A DNA stretch of 64,000 nt from Cohnella hashimotonis (GTDB lineage: Bacteria > Bacillota > Bacilli > Paenibacillales > Paenibacillaceae), in NCBI RefSeq assembly GCF_030014955.1, contig NZ_JAGRPV010000001.1, positions 5,828,001 to 5,892,000 on the forward strand, read 5' to 3'. Below the pieces are notes generated by a model. That model had not been told where the DNA came from and ran no database searches. It saw nothing but the letters and a program-made list of their open reading frames with translations. This document shows, one piece after another, positions 1 through 7,695 of the stretch (positions within the stretch are counted from its first letter, which is position 1; the number at the start of each line of letters is the position of its first letter). Made by a program: the position numbers and the translations under genes.

Positions 1-201
1 GGAAAACAGCCAGTCGGCCGGGAGCAGCGAAGGCGGATATTTGTAGATCTCGGCGTTCGTCATGAGCGACGTCCGGAAGATCCACCAGATCGGGAACAGT
101 ACGAGTACGGCAAAAAACACGACGACGACCAACGTAATGAGGTTTGCCGTCCGCTCCTGGCGTTTCTTGCTCTTGAGTCTCCCGTATGCTACCTCGCTCA
201 T
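1..201 (-). CDS. Carbohydrate ABC transporter permease (partial, N-terminus)
   Basis: Only the first 67 codons are in the window; the gene runs off the left edge. The start reads MSEVAYGRLKSKKR, followed by one long hydrophobic segment ending FPIWWIFRTSL and then TNAEIYKYPPSLLP. This is the usual beginning of a MalG/UgpE-type inner permease of CUT1 sugar importers, where the first membrane helix is followed by a periplasm-facing 'P-P-x-L-x-P' loop. Its ATG overlaps the stop of the upstream permease in an ATGA arrangement, so the two are translationally coupled partners of one transporter. The substrate cannot be told from this fragment. Confidence 0.88.
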   Translation of the reverse strand, partial: MSEVAYGRLKSKKRQERTANLITLVVVVFFAVLVLFPIWWIFRTSLMTNAEIYKYPPSLLPADWLFS

Positions 202-1124
202 TTGTCGTCGTCGCCTCCTTCGTCGAAAATCCATCCTTTGGACGTTTTGAACAGTACGCCGGTGAAAGCCGCAAGAATCGCAAAAATGATAAAGGTCGTC
301 GCGCAGGCGTAGCCCAGCTTGTAATTGACGAAAGCTTGATCGTACATCAGGTAAGTCATGAAACGCGAGGAATTGCCCGGTCCGCCGTTGGTCAAGGAAA
401 GCGCGGGGGTAACGACCTGGAGATTGGCGATCAAGCTCATCAGCAGGTTGTAAAAGATGATCGGCGACATGCTCGGCAGCGTAATATGGCGGAAGCGTGC
501 CCATCCGTTCGCGCCGTCGATCTGGGCAGCTTCATGGTAGACGCTAGGCACGTTCTGCAGCCCGGCCAGGAAAATGACGATCAGGTTCCCGGCCAACCAG
601 ACCGAGATTAAGGAAAGCGAAGGAACGACATGGCTGGAGTCCGCGATAAACAGCACCTTGTGCAGGCCGATCTCGGAGAGCAGGTAGTTGAAAAAACCGA
701 AATTCGCCTCGTACAGCCAGGACCAGCCGACATAGATGGCGGCAGCCGGCAGCACGTAGGGCACATAAAATACGGCTCTGAAAAAGCCTCTCGCCGGAAT
801 CTTGCGATTGAGTAGCATCGCTATAAATAGGGAATAAATCATACTTCCGGCTACTGATAAGGCGGCAAAGTAGATCGTCGCGATAATGGAATCCTTGATG
901 TAGGGGTCCGAGGTAAACAGCTTGCTATAATTGTCGAATCCGATAAACTTGGGCGCAGACAGTCCTGTCCAATTCGTCAGGCTGATGCCGAGCACGCTGA
1001 GCAGCGGCACGTAGGTAAGAAAGATCAGGCCGATAAAGGCGGGGATCAGGCAAATATATGCGACGCGCGCCTCGGCTGAATAGATTCGGGAACGTCGTTT
1101 GACCGATTTGTTGATGGTGTCCAT
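198..1124 (-). CDS. Sugar ABC transporter permease (MalF/UgpA type)
   Basis: A 308-residue membrane protein with about six hydrophobic segments. The first (about residues 22-45) follows a basic N-terminus. The cytoplasmic EAA loop is clear near residue 198 (EAAQIDGANGWARFRHITLP), the site that docks on the ATPase subunit. The C-terminal part carries the 'LTNGGPGNSSRFMTYLMY' stretch typical of CUT1 permeases. It sits between the binding lipoprotein (upstream) and the second permease (downstream, 4-bp overlap). No ATPase gene is present, as is common in Paenibacillaceae, where a shared MsmK-type ATPase usually serves several importers. The role is membrane passage of a sugar or oligosaccharide, substrate unknown. 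Confidence 0.93.
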   Translation of the reverse strand: MDTINKSVKRRSRIYSAEARVAYICLIPAFIGLIFLTYVPLLSVLGISLTNWTGLSAPKFIGFDNYSKLFTSDPYIKDSIIATIYFAALSVAGSMIYSLFIAMLLNRKIPARGFFRAVFYVPYVLPAAAIYVGWSWLYEANFGFFNYLLSEIGLHKVLFIADSSHVVPSLSLISVWLAGNLIVIFLAGLQNVPSVYHEAAQIDGANGWARFRHITLPSMSPIIFYNLLMSLIANLQVVTPALSLTNGGPGNSSRFMTYLMYDQAFVNYKLGYACATTFIIFAILAAFTGVLFKTSKGWIFDEGGDDDK

Positions 1125-1149
1125 AGCTCGCTCCCCACCTCATGTTTAA

Positions 1150-1187
1150 AGGATGACCGCCGCTTGCGCGAACCCGGCGGTCATCCT
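1150..1187 (-). terminator. Stem-loop between binding-protein and permease genes
   Basis: A perfect 12-bp inverted repeat (AGGATGACCGCC and its complement) with a 14-base loop lies in the 72-bp gap after the binding-protein gene. On the minus strand it is followed by a short TTTAAA rather than a long U run. This fits a partial terminator or RNA-stabilising hairpin that keeps the binding protein more abundant than the permeases. Confidence 0.6.
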
Positions 1188-1196
1188 GTTTATCTA

Positions 1197-2615
1197 TTAT
1201 TTGCTGCCGGCATGCGCGGCCTTGAGCGCGTCGAGATTTTTGGCAATCGCGTCTTTGGCGGTCGTCTTGCCGGTCCATACGTCTCCCAGAATCGAGCCGA
1301 GCAAGGTGTTGAAGTCCGTGGTGTGATTCGTGTAGAACCAGGAGGCCGGTCTCGCTGCGGACGATTGCGCGTAATCGACGACTGCGGACTTGTATTCTTC
1401 ATATGGAGGGAAGTTCGGATTGTCGACCCATTTGTGGGTAAGAGTCTCGTCCTTATACCACTTCTCGAGCGTCGGCATCCAGATGCCCGAGCTGATCAGT
1501 CCCCAGTTGTTTTCCTCGGAGTTGTACCATTTGAGCCATTCCATCGCTTCTGCCGGGTGCTTGGTCTGGGAGAATACGACGTTGGCGCCGCCCGTGTTGA
1601 GCGTCACTTTTTCCTTCATGTAAGGCAGCACGGCCACGCCGTATTTGAGGCCGCCTTCCTTGGCCGTGTTGAGGCTGGTGCCGACGTTCCAGGCGCCGTT
1701 CGTCGCCATGGCGACCGTGCCTGCGATAATGGTGCGCTGAATGCCGTCATCGGTCTGGCCGACGGACAGCGGCGCGACATGATCCTTGAGGTACAGATCC
1801 GCGACGCGCTGAATCGCTTCGGCGCTGGCGTCCTCTCCGATTTTCACCTCGGTGCCGTCCGCGGAATAGAAGCCGCCGCCATTGCTGAGCGTCCACGTTT
1901 CGAGCTGCCAAGGGAGGTTTTCGACGGATGCGCCATACTGCATGATGCCGTCCTTATCGAAGCCTTCTTCGCCGGGATGCTTGCCCTTCTTGTCGTTCGT
2001 CAGCTTCTTGGCCGTCGCTACGAATTCGTCCCACGTCCATGCCTTATCGAGCGCGGACGGCGGATAGGCCACGCCGGCTTTGTCGAACATGTCTTTGTTG
2101 TAATAGAGGAGGAGCACTTCGTTGGCTGCCGCGTAGGCGACTGTCTTGCCTTGATATTTGTAAGCCAGGCTGTCCAGCGGTTTGCTGTCGCTGCCTTCGT
2201 ACATGGAGCTGACGTCGTTCAGCATGCCGTCGGAGGACCACTGGATGACGCCGTCTTCCTTGAGCATCCCCGTGTCCGGCAGCTGATTGCCCGTTGCCTG
2301 CGTATTGAGCTTCGTCATGTAGTTTTCCCAAGGAATCGCGACCACTTCGACCTCGATCCTGTCCTGGGAGGCGTTGAATTTGTCCGCGATCTTCTGCGTG
2401 ACGCTGCCTTCTTCGGCGCTGCCCCACATCGAATACGTAATCTTGACCTTTTTCGTCTTGGCGGGCGCCGTTTCGGCTGCCTTCGTACTGGCGGCTCCCG
2501 TCGCTGCCGGCGATGATGCGTCTGTCTTGTTGTTGTCATTGCCCCCGCAGCCTACGGCACTCATTGCCATTGCTGCCAGGAGAACGCCTGCCCCAAGCTT
2601 CTTTCCTGTGTTCAT
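1197..2615 (-). CDS. Extracellular sugar-binding lipoprotein of an ABC transporter
   Basis: A 472-residue family 1 solute-binding protein. It has a lipoprotein signal (basic start, hydrophobic core, SAVGC with Cys near residue 23), then a Ser/Ala/Thr/Lys linker, so it should be anchored to the outer membrane face by a lipid. The mature part starts with the typical KVKITYSMWGSAEE strand and contains the family motifs for domain closure (LPDTGMLKEDG, KDMFDKAGV with YYN before it, GAWNVG). It is the first gene of the importer operon. A consensus-like sigma-A promoter overlapped by a CcpA site lies upstream. Together these indicate uptake of a plant-type or storage oligosaccharide under carbon catabolite control; the ligand is not identified. 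Confidence 0.93.
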   Translation of the reverse strand: MNTGKKLGAGVLLAAMAMSAVGCGGNDNNKTDASSPAATGAASTKAAETAPAKTKKVKITYSMWGSAEEGSVTQKIADKFNASQDRIEVEVVAIPWENYMTKLNTQATGNQLPDTGMLKEDGVIQWSSDGMLNDVSSMYEGSDSKPLDSLAYKYQGKTVAYAAANEVLLLYYNKDMFDKAGVAYPPSALDKAWTWDEFVATAKKLTNDKKGKHPGEEGFDKDGIMQYGASVENLPWQLETWTLSNGGGFYSADGTEVKIGEDASAEAIQRVADLYLKDHVAPLSVGQTDDGIQRTIIAGTVAMATNGAWNVGTSLNTAKEGGLKYGVAVLPYMKEKVTLNTGGANVVFSQTKHPAEAMEWLKWYNSEENNWGLISSGIWMPTLEKWYKDETLTHKWVDNPNFPPYEEYKSAVVDYAQSSAARPASWFYTNHTTDFNTLLGSILGDVWTGKTTAKDAIAKNLDALKAAHAGSK

Positions 2616-2761
2616 TGCCCCACTCTCCCTTTAATATTCGCATCATGACTGCCTAACCGTTCGATCCATCGGCCCGGAAGACCCAAGCGAATGCGTCAAA
2701 CGTCGAGCGCCCGCCTGCTCCAAGCCCGCAAGCTTTGTTCGCCTTCTTGCAAGAAGAATTT

Positions 2762-2802
2762 GGTAAGCGCTTTAATCGTATTGTGCCATGAGTGAATGTC
2801 AA
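2762..2802 (-). promoter_or_regulatory. Sigma-A promoter with overlapping CcpA cre site
   Basis: On the minus strand TTGACA (2797-2802) is separated by 16 bp from TACGAT (2775-2780). Immediately downstream, 2762-2775 reads GGTAAGCGCTTTAA on the plus strand, 11 of 14 matches to the cre palindrome TGTAAGCGCTTACA. A cre at the transcription start is the classic repression position. It drives the binding-lipoprotein gene; the divergent AraC gene begins about 140 bp away. Confidence 0.7.
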
Positions 2803-2938
2803 AATAAACAAATGAATCCAACCTAAATTTTAATAATTTCAACCTTTTATCTTTTTCTAACGAGCATGTTCAAGTATCATAAAAATTGAAACGTCTTCCA
2901 GTTCAAAGCGATCGATAAGAGGTTTGGGAGGAACGCGC

Positions 2939-3829
2939 GTGGACACGGCGATCTTGCACTTCATCTCTCCGCCTATTCCTTATTTCGTAGACTTCGGTTA
3001 TGCGCATTATGGCGTCGGGGATTCCCATATCGAACGGAACGAGATCCGCGTGTTCGATCTGATCGTCGTCCGTAAAGGTGTGCTCCCCATCGGCGAGAAT
3101 GGACAAGACCGGGAGATCCATGAAGGAGAAGCGTTTATTTTATTGCCGAATGGCCATCATTACGGCAGCGCGCCCTGCAAGACGGATACGGAGATCGTCT
3201 GGATCCACTTCCAGACGTTCGGCAGCTGGCAGGTGTGCCTGGACATGGACGAGTGCATGGGCAACCAGATGGCTTTGATCGAGGAGCACAAAAAGCTGGC
3301 TTATCTGAACCATGCTGACGTCAGCTCTATATTCATTCCGAAACATATGAAACTATCGGCGAAAGCGATCGAGGTGCTCGAGACCTTCTTCCAGCAGGCG
3401 CACGAGCCGCAATCGCTCCGGAACTGGAAGCGGCAGGCGACCTTCCAATCGTTCCTGCAGCATCTTAATCGCGAATCGTCCTCGTCCGCCAACAACACCG
3501 CGATCGAGCTCGCCGACCGGATCGAGCTGTTCATTAGACAAAATTATGCAAGCGATATCACGAATTCCGTGCTGCAGCAGAAGATGAACTATCACCCCAA
3601 CTACCTGGCCAAAATGATGCTTAAAGTGTACGGCATGACGCCCATGAACTATCTCCAATACTACCGGCTCGAACAGTCCAAGCGGCTGCTGCTCCAGACG
3701 CCCTGGCCGATTGCTCGGATTGCGGAAGAGGTAGGGTTCCATCACGTGTCGCACTACTCGACGTTTTTTTCGAAAAAAGAGGGGCTGTCGCCGTCGGGGT
3801 TTCGGAGCAAGTTTGCGAAGAAGCATTAG
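2939..3829 (+). CDS. AraC-family transcriptional regulator
   Basis: A protein of 296 residues with an N-terminal cupin-like sensing domain and a C-terminal pair of helix-turn-helix motifs (about residues 195-290; NYHPNYLAKMMLKVYGMTP and GFHHVSHYSTFFSKKEGLSP). The GTG at 2939 is preferred because GGGAGG lies seven bases upstream; a TTG at 2924 would sit before that ribosome binding site. It is divergent from the sugar ABC operon, so it is the likely activator of that importer in response to the sugar. It lacks any receiver domain, so it acts alone rather than in a two-component pair. Confidence 0.9.
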   Translation: MDTAILHFISPPIPYFVDFGYAHYGVGDSHIERNEIRVFDLIVVRKGVLPIGENGQDREIHEGEAFILLPNGHHYGSAPCKTDTEIVWIHFQTFGSWQVCLDMDECMGNQMALIEEHKKLAYLNHADVSSIFIPKHMKLSAKAIEVLETFFQQAHEPQSLRNWKRQATFQSFLQHLNRESSSSANNTAIELADRIELFIRQNYASDITNSVLQQKMNYHPNYLAKMMLKVYGMTPMNYLQYYRLEQSKRLLLQTPWPIARIAEEVGFHHVSHYSTFFSKKEGLSPSGFRSKFAKKH

Positions 3830-3850
3830 GGGGACGGCGGGCGGTGGCAC

Positions 3851-4140
3851 TCGATTGCCCGCGCGGGGCGGCCATGTAACGCTGTACAGCGTCTCTTTGC
3901 CTCGAATCCCCGCGCGGGGCGGCCATGTAACGCTGTACAGCGTCTCTTTGCCTCGGTTGGCTAGTTCATCGGGCCATGTAACGCTGTACAGCGCCTCTTC
4001 TCATCGATTGGTTAGTTGGTTCGGCCATGTGACGCTATACAGCGTCTCTTTGCCTTGGTACGTCGGGTGGTCGAGCTATGTAACGTTGTGCGGCGTCTCT
4101 TTGCCTCGAATGCCCGCGCTGTCTGGCTATGTGGCTCTGC
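3851..4140 (+). repeat. 51-bp tandem repeat array 1 (six units)
   Basis: Six direct copies with an exact 51-bp period; core starts at 3873, 3924, 3975, 4026, 4077 and 4128. The first three cores are identical (CATGTAACGCTGTACA) and later ones progressively diverge. Within the unit ACGCTGTACAGCGT is a perfect 14-bp palindrome. It fills the gap between the AraC gene and the convergent rpmE2 terminator. The core fits the consensus CAWSTANNGNYSTACR shared with the arrays at 17.9, 33.9 and 56.5 kb. The plus-strand reading frame through the units is open and would give 17-residue repeats, but no convincing gene start precedes it. Confidence 0.9.
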
Positions 4141-4143
4141 GCA

Positions 4144-4183
4144 TAAAAAATCGCCGCCCGCTTCCATCGGAAGAGAGCGGCGA
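4144..4183 (-). terminator. Rho-independent terminator of the rpmE2 operon
   Basis: Minus-strand hairpin pairing TCGCCGC with GCGGCGA around a CTCTTCCGATGGAAGC inner stem-loop, followed by TTTTTT. It lies four bases past the rpmE2 stop codon. Confidence 0.8.
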
Positions 4184-4187
4184 CGCT

Positions 4188-4457
4188 TTACTTTCTAACT
4201 TGGGACAATCTCTGGTTGAACTTGTCGATTCGCCCGCCCGTCTCGGCCAGCTTCTGCTTGCCGGTGTAGAACGGATGGGACGCGGAGCTGGTGTCGACCC
4301 GGATGACCGGGTATGTTTCCCCGTCTTCCCATACCATTGTTTCATTCGAGCTTCTCGTGGAGCCGCTCAGAAATTTGTAACCCGCGCCGGCGTCGTAGAA
4401 GATAACCTGCTGAAACTTGGGGTGTATGCCCTTCTTCAAAGTAATTTCCTCCTTCAT
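4188..4457 (-). CDS. rpmE2: 50S ribosomal protein L31 type B (zinc-independent)
   Basis: An 89-residue protein beginning [20 protein letters not shown], the typical L31 type B sequence. It has no cysteines, so it lacks the CxxC zinc ligands of the housekeeping L31. In Firmicutes this paralogue replaces the zinc-loaded L31 on the large subunit during zinc starvation, which releases zinc for other enzymes. It is the last gene of a minus-strand group that also holds DUF3024 and Zn-independent S14; a perfect Zur box lies in front of that group. A strong terminator follows. The 83-bp gap to the DUF3024 gene holds no further Zur box, so it is probably co-transcribed. Confidence 0.95.
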   Translation of the reverse strand: MKEEITLKKGIHPKFQQVIFYDAGAGYKFLSGSTRSSNETMVWEDGETYPVIRVDTSSASHPFYTGKQKLAETGGRIDKFNQRLSQVRK

Positions 4458-4539
4458 CCGGGTTTCGGCCTCTTGGGCAACTCACCACATAAGGTGCAAA
4501 GGTGCGTGCCGGCTGCCATCCTCATTTTGTTCGCTAGCA

Positions 4540-4866
4540 TCAAGCTGTCCAAAATATACCCTGGGGGTCCGCTTCAACCTGTTCAAGCTGGGACTCAAAA
4601 TCGAAATGCGGCTCGATTTCCTCGACGGTCTCCCATTCGCCCGTGCTGCTTTTCGCGCATACCTGCCACAACGACCGCTGCCGGCGAAATTGAACGATCG
4701 GCACGCTCTGCCATCCTGCCTCATCCGGACGCTCCTCCGTCAAGGTCACGCCATCCTCGTCCCACCTATAGGACAAGCGTACCGAGGCACGCATATTACG
4801 GGGCACTTTGAGCGCGATGTAGCCCTCCAATATTTTCTCGATCCTGCGGACTGTAAAGGTGTCCAT
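4540..4866 (-). CDS. DUF3024 domain protein in the zinc-starvation island
   Basis: A 108-residue soluble protein. The sequence resembles DUF3024 proteins, including the block VPIVQFRRQRSLWQVCAKSS followed by an acidic segment (WETVEEIEPHFDFE). No signal peptide, membrane segment or catalytic motif is visible. It has one cysteine and no metal-binding pattern. It lies between rpsN and rpmE2 on the same strand (39 and 82 bp gaps), so it should be induced with them when zinc is scarce. The function is not known; the position suggests a small factor acting with the alternative ribosomal proteins or in zinc economy, which is inference. Confidence 0.75.
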   Translation of the reverse strand: MDTFTVRRIEKILEGYIALKVPRNMRASVRLSYRWDEDGVTLTEERPDEAGWQSVPIVQFRRQRSLWQVCAKSSTGEWETVEEIEPHFDFESQLEQVEADPQGIFWTA

Positions 4867-4905
4867 CCGTTAATCCTCCGCCTAGAGCGCCAACGCGCAA
4901 ACCCC

Positions 4906-5184
4906 TTACCAGCTTGCTTTTTTGACGCCTGGGATTTGACCTTTGTAGGCCAGCTCGCGAAACGCGATCCGCGACACCTTAAACTTCCGAAGGTACCCGT
5001 GCGGCCTGCCCGTCAGCTCGCAGCGGCTGTGCAATCTCGTTGGCGACGCGTCTCTCGGCAGCTTTTTCAGCCCTTCGTAATCCTTGTTTTCCTTCAGCTG
5101 CCTCCGGATTTCCGCATAACGCGCCACGGTCGCTTGCCGCTTGCGCTCTTTGACGACCTTCGATTTTTTAGCGATGACGAACAC
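4906..5184 (-). CDS. rpsN: 30S ribosomal protein S14, zinc-independent paralogue
   Basis: The body reads [20 protein letters not shown] and ends with the conserved [11 protein letters not shown]; the Zn-ribbon cysteines of the short housekeeping S14 are missing, so this is the 89-residue C- form used in zinc limitation. The start is odd. The family's initiator Met aligns with an ATC codon at 5173-5175 (nine bases after AAAGG), which would give exactly 89 residues. The nearest accepted start is GTG at 5184, with AAGGA eight bases upstream, adding three residues; an ATG at 5202 has no ribosome binding site. The GTG is used here. A perfect Zur box lies about 40 bp upstream, overlapping the end of the AAA ATPase gene. 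Confidence 0.93.
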   Translation of the reverse strand: MFVIAKKSKVVKERKRQATVARYAEIRRQLKENKDYEGLKKLPRDASPTRLHSRCELTGRPHGYLRKFKVSRIAFRELAYKGQIPGVKKASW

Positions 5185-5222
5185 CCTTTCATCCTTATTC
5201 ATGCGAATAGCGTCGTTCAAAA

Positions 5223-5237
5223 TCGTAATTATTACGA
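5223..5237 (-). promoter_or_regulatory. Zur box upstream of rpsN
   Basis: TCGTAATTATTACGA is a perfect match to the Bacillus Zur operator TCGTAATNATTACGA. It overlaps the last codons of the AAA ATPase gene and precedes rpsN, indicating zinc-repressed internal transcription of rpsN, DUF3024 and rpmE2. Confidence 0.9.
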
Positions 5238-6125
5238 TAAGTTGACGCGCCTTATTCCATTCTTCATTCGGCCGCCTACCTTACCGCAAGCTGCGCTGGC
5301 TTCTTCCCTTGTCGCAACTTCATCGCGATCCGGTTTGTACTCGGCATACGAATCCTTCACATGGCTATCGTGCAACAGACGGTCCTCGATGATCGCCTTG
5401 CGCTTGGCCTTCAACAGAATCTGCTCCATGTCGGCATAGCTGCAGCCGCTAAGCAGCTCACTCGCGTTCTGACCGACGCCGTCCTCCTGCGCAAACCCGC
5501 CGAGCAGCTGGCCGATATACTCGGCGCGCGTCCGCTCGTCCGGCATCCGATACGACATCTTCGTATCGAACCGCCGCCAGACGGCCTGATCTAGCTCCGT
5601 CTCCAGGTTCGTAGCCGCCATCAGCACGCTGTCCCCGTCGAAGGCATCCAGGCATTGCAGCAGCGTATTGACGACTCTCGCCATCTCCTTGACCTCGTCG
5701 TTGTTGTCGCGCGTACGGGCGAGCGCGTCGAATTCATCCAGGAACAGTACGCAGGGAGATGCGTGAGCATGCTCGAAAATTTTGCGCACATTGCTCCCCG
5801 TCTCGCCCAGATGACTGTGGATGATCGCATCCAAGCGCACGACGATCAAGGGAAGCGCAAGGCGCTCGGCGATGTGATAGGCGGTCAGCGTTTTCCCCGT
5901 GCCGGGCGGGCCGTACATCATAATCTTGTTGGGCACCGGCACCTCGAAACGCGCAAACTTCTCCTTCATCCCCAAAATGGCGATGAACTCCTCCACGATC
6001 TTCCGGTTGTGCGTCGGTAATACGATATGCTTTGCTTTTCTGGCGCATTCCTTGGGCGTGTAATAGGTCGCCATGTCGATTCCCTTTGCCCGGGGAAGAC
6101 GGACGGCTGCGTTGCTTTTGCTCAT
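5232..6125 (-). CDS. AAA-family ATPase within the Zur-controlled ribosomal island
   Basis: A 297-residue protein with one AAA+ module: Walker A GPPGTGKT (about 93-100), pore-loop-like HSHLGET, Walker [11 protein letters not shown] (about 146-155), sensor 1 MAATN, and WRRFD as arginine finger region. The short N-terminal region ([16 protein letters not shown]) may be a substrate or adaptor contact. An alternative ATG at 6074 has the better-spaced AAAGGGA site and would give 280 residues. It lies 20 bp after rpmG and should share its Zur-type promoter. Classic AAA proteins remodel or unfold protein complexes, so it could exchange zinc-containing and zinc-free ribosomal paralogues or act as a metallochaperone, but this is inferred only from context. 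No protease or zinc-finger domain is attached. Confidence 0.88.
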   Translation of the reverse strand: MSKSNAAVRLPRAKGIDMATYYTPKECARKAKHIVLPTHNRKIVEEFIAILGMKEKFARFEVPVPNKIMMYGPPGTGKTLTAYHIAERLALPLIVVRLDAIIHSHLGETGSNVRKIFEHAHASPCVLFLDEFDALARTRDNNDEVKEMARVVNTLLQCLDAFDGDSVLMAATNLETELDQAVWRRFDTKMSYRMPDERTRAEYIGQLLGGFAQEDGVGQNASELLSGCSYADMEQILLKAKRKAIIEDRLLHDSHVKDSYAEYKPDRDEVATREEASAACGKVGGRMKNGIRRVNLS

Positions 6126-6145
6126 TTGCAGGCTGCTCCCCGGAC

Positions 6146-6295
6146 TTAACGCGTCTCGCGGTGAAGCGTATGCCGCTTAAGCCTCGGGCAATACTTCATC
6201 AGCTCGATGCGGCCCGCGTGCGACCGTTTATTTTTAGTGGTCGTGTAGTTCCGGTCCCCGGTCTCCGTACAAGCAAGCGTGACAATAACGCGCAT
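6146..6295 (-). CDS. rpmG: 50S ribosomal protein L33, cysteine-depleted paralogue
   Basis: A 49-residue ORF from ATG at 6295, with AAAGGAGA upstream, beginning [17 protein letters not shown] and containing [27 protein letters not shown]. This is unmistakably L33. Each zinc knuckle keeps only one cysteine (ACTE and YCPR instead of paired CxxC), so it should not bind zinc and belongs to the C- class that replaces zinc-bearing L33 in starvation. It is first in an operon with the AAA ATPase. A well-formed promoter with a Zur-like box sits directly upstream, consistent with zinc repression. Confidence 0.94.
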   Translation of the reverse strand: MRVIVTLACTETGDRNYTTTKNKRSHAGRIELMKYCPRLKRHTLHRETR

Positions 6296-6312
6296 GGGGC
6301 ATTCTCCTTTAA

Positions 6313-6362
6313 TCGTAATATTTACATATTAGAAAGATACCTTTTCCCCTTGCCTATGTCAA
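6313..6362 (-). promoter_or_regulatory. rpmG promoter with Zur-like operator
   Basis: On the minus strand TTGACA (6357-6362), a 17-bp spacer and TATCTT (6334-6339) form a good sigma-A promoter. Just downstream, 6313-6327 reads TCGTAATATTTACAT on the plus strand: one full Zur half-site and a degenerate second half (11 of 14 informative positions). A repressor bound here would block the start of transcription. Confidence 0.75.
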
Positions 6363-6408
6363 GGGGAGAAGATTGAAGACATTCATGCGTCCGCTTCGAC
6401 TGCCTTGC

Positions 6409-7617
6409 TTACCGTTGGTCTCCCGTCGCTGCCGTCTCTTTCCTACTCTTGAGAGACACCGCAAAGCATATCAGCAGCACCACGGCCGCGAGCGCATACG
6501 GCGCATTGATCTCGATGTCGAACAGCACGCCGGCGATGACTGGACCAACGATGTTGCCGAGGCTCGTGAAGGCCGAATTCAATCCCGCTACATAACCCTG
6601 CTGGTCTTTGGCCAGCTTGGACATCTGGGTGCTGACGGTGGGGCGCAGAATATCGGTGGCGAGGAACACGACAAAGGTGACCGTGAAAATCAGCCAGAAT
6701 TTGTGCACGAACAGCATCAGAAGAACGAAGATACCTGCAACGAGCAAGCAAGCCGTAATGATGCGTTTTTCCCCGAAGCGGTTCAGCAGCCAGCTGAAGA
6801 TCGTGAGCTGCACGACCGCGCCGGCGATCGAGCCGAACGTGATGACGAAGGCGATGTCCTTCGGATCGAAGCCGAACTTGTGATCCACGAACAGCGAGTA
6901 TATCGTCTCGAAGTTGGCGAGGCCAAACGACATGACGAAGACGATGATCAGGCTGAGAAAATAAGGCTCGCGATACGAAAACCGCAGTTGGGTAAGCAGA
7001 TTGCTGCGTTTCTCCGCTGCCTTTACTGGAACCTCGTTTCCCTTTCCTTTTGCCGGAAGAGATTCCTTGAGGAAAAATAACGTCACGAAGGCTGCGATAA
7101 CGCCGCCTACCCCGGCTGCATAAAATGGCGCGCGAATGCCGAACTCGGCGATATAGCCGCCAAGGCCCGGACCGATGATAAACCCGGTCGTGATCGACGC
7201 GTTCACGTAACCCATTCCGGCTGCCCGTTCCTCGTCCGTCGTAATATCCGCCGCATACGCCATGACGGCCGGCATGATCATCGCCGCGCTGAGACCGCCG
7301 AGCGCACGCGATACGAACATGAGCAACGGCGATTGCGCGATGCCGAATAATCCTTCGGATGCGGCGAACACGAACATGCCGATAACGATCATGCGTTTTC
7401 GTCCCACCGTATCGGCCATGCGTCCGGCCAGCGGGGAAAACAGGAACTGCGCAAGCGAGAAAACCGCGATCATCAGCCCCATGAGGCTGCCGCTCACGCC
7501 CAGTTCATTCATAAAGCTCGGCATGATTGGAATAATAAGACCGATGCCGGTGAACACCAGAAACAAGTTGAGCATCAAGATGAGCAGCGCGCCCTGTTGT
7601 TTAAGCAAGATAGCCAT
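6409..7617 (-). CDS. MFS multidrug efflux transporter (DHA1, NorA/Bmr/Tet-like)
   Basis: A 402-residue protein with about 12 membrane helices. The MFS signature between helices 2 and 3 is present (GRMADTVGRKRM), and the helix 5 region has the antiporter motif C-like GPGLGGYIAEFG. This places it among drug/proton antiporters of the DHA1 group that export structurally varied toxic compounds. GGAGGACTT lies nine bases before the ATG. A TetR-type regulator gene lies just upstream on the same strand, and a partly palindromic operator-like sequence occurs in the gap, so the pump is probably induced by a ligand of that regulator. The specific drug cannot be deduced. Confidence 0.92.
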   Translation of the reverse strand: MAILLKQQGALLILMLNLFLVFTGIGLIIPIMPSFMNELGVSGSLMGLMIAVFSLAQFLFSPLAGRMADTVGRKRMIVIGMFVFAASEGLFGIAQSPLLMFVSRALGGLSAAMIMPAVMAYAADITTDEERAAGMGYVNASITTGFIIGPGLGGYIAEFGIRAPFYAAGVGGVIAAFVTLFFLKESLPAKGKGNEVPVKAAEKRSNLLTQLRFSYREPYFLSLIIVFVMSFGLANFETIYSLFVDHKFGFDPKDIAFVITFGSIAGAVVQLTIFSWLLNRFGEKRIITACLLVAGIFVLLMLFVHKFWLIFTVTFVVFLATDILRPTVSTQMSKLAKDQQGYVAGLNSAFTSLGNIVGPVIAGVLFDIEINAPYALAAVVLLICFAVSLKSRKETAATGDQR

Positions 7618-7645
7618 TTCTGAAGTCCTCCAAGTTCGATCGACG

Positions 7646-7665
7646 AATACTGAATATTCATTCTA
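7646..7665 (-). promoter_or_regulatory. Putative TetR operator before the MFS gene
   Basis: AATACTGAATATTCATTCTA shares its first ten bases with the strong palindrome in front of the tetR gene (8324-8347), and TGAATATTCA at its centre is self-complementary. The second arm is weaker and the spacing differs, so it may be a lower-affinity site. Confidence 0.5.
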
Positions 7666-7695
7666 GATGTGGGCAAAAAAAAGGAAAAGCGGCGT

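Noticed and set aside
2924..2941. TTG at 2924 as start of the AraC gene
   Set aside because: The GGGAGG ribosome site lies after it and is well spaced for GTG at 2939.
3813..4811. Plus-strand frame combining the 17-residue repeats with sequence antisense to rpmE2 and DUF3024
   Set aside because: No start signals, and it continues through the reverse complement of two certain genes; the open frame in the array follows from a 51-bp period divisible by three.
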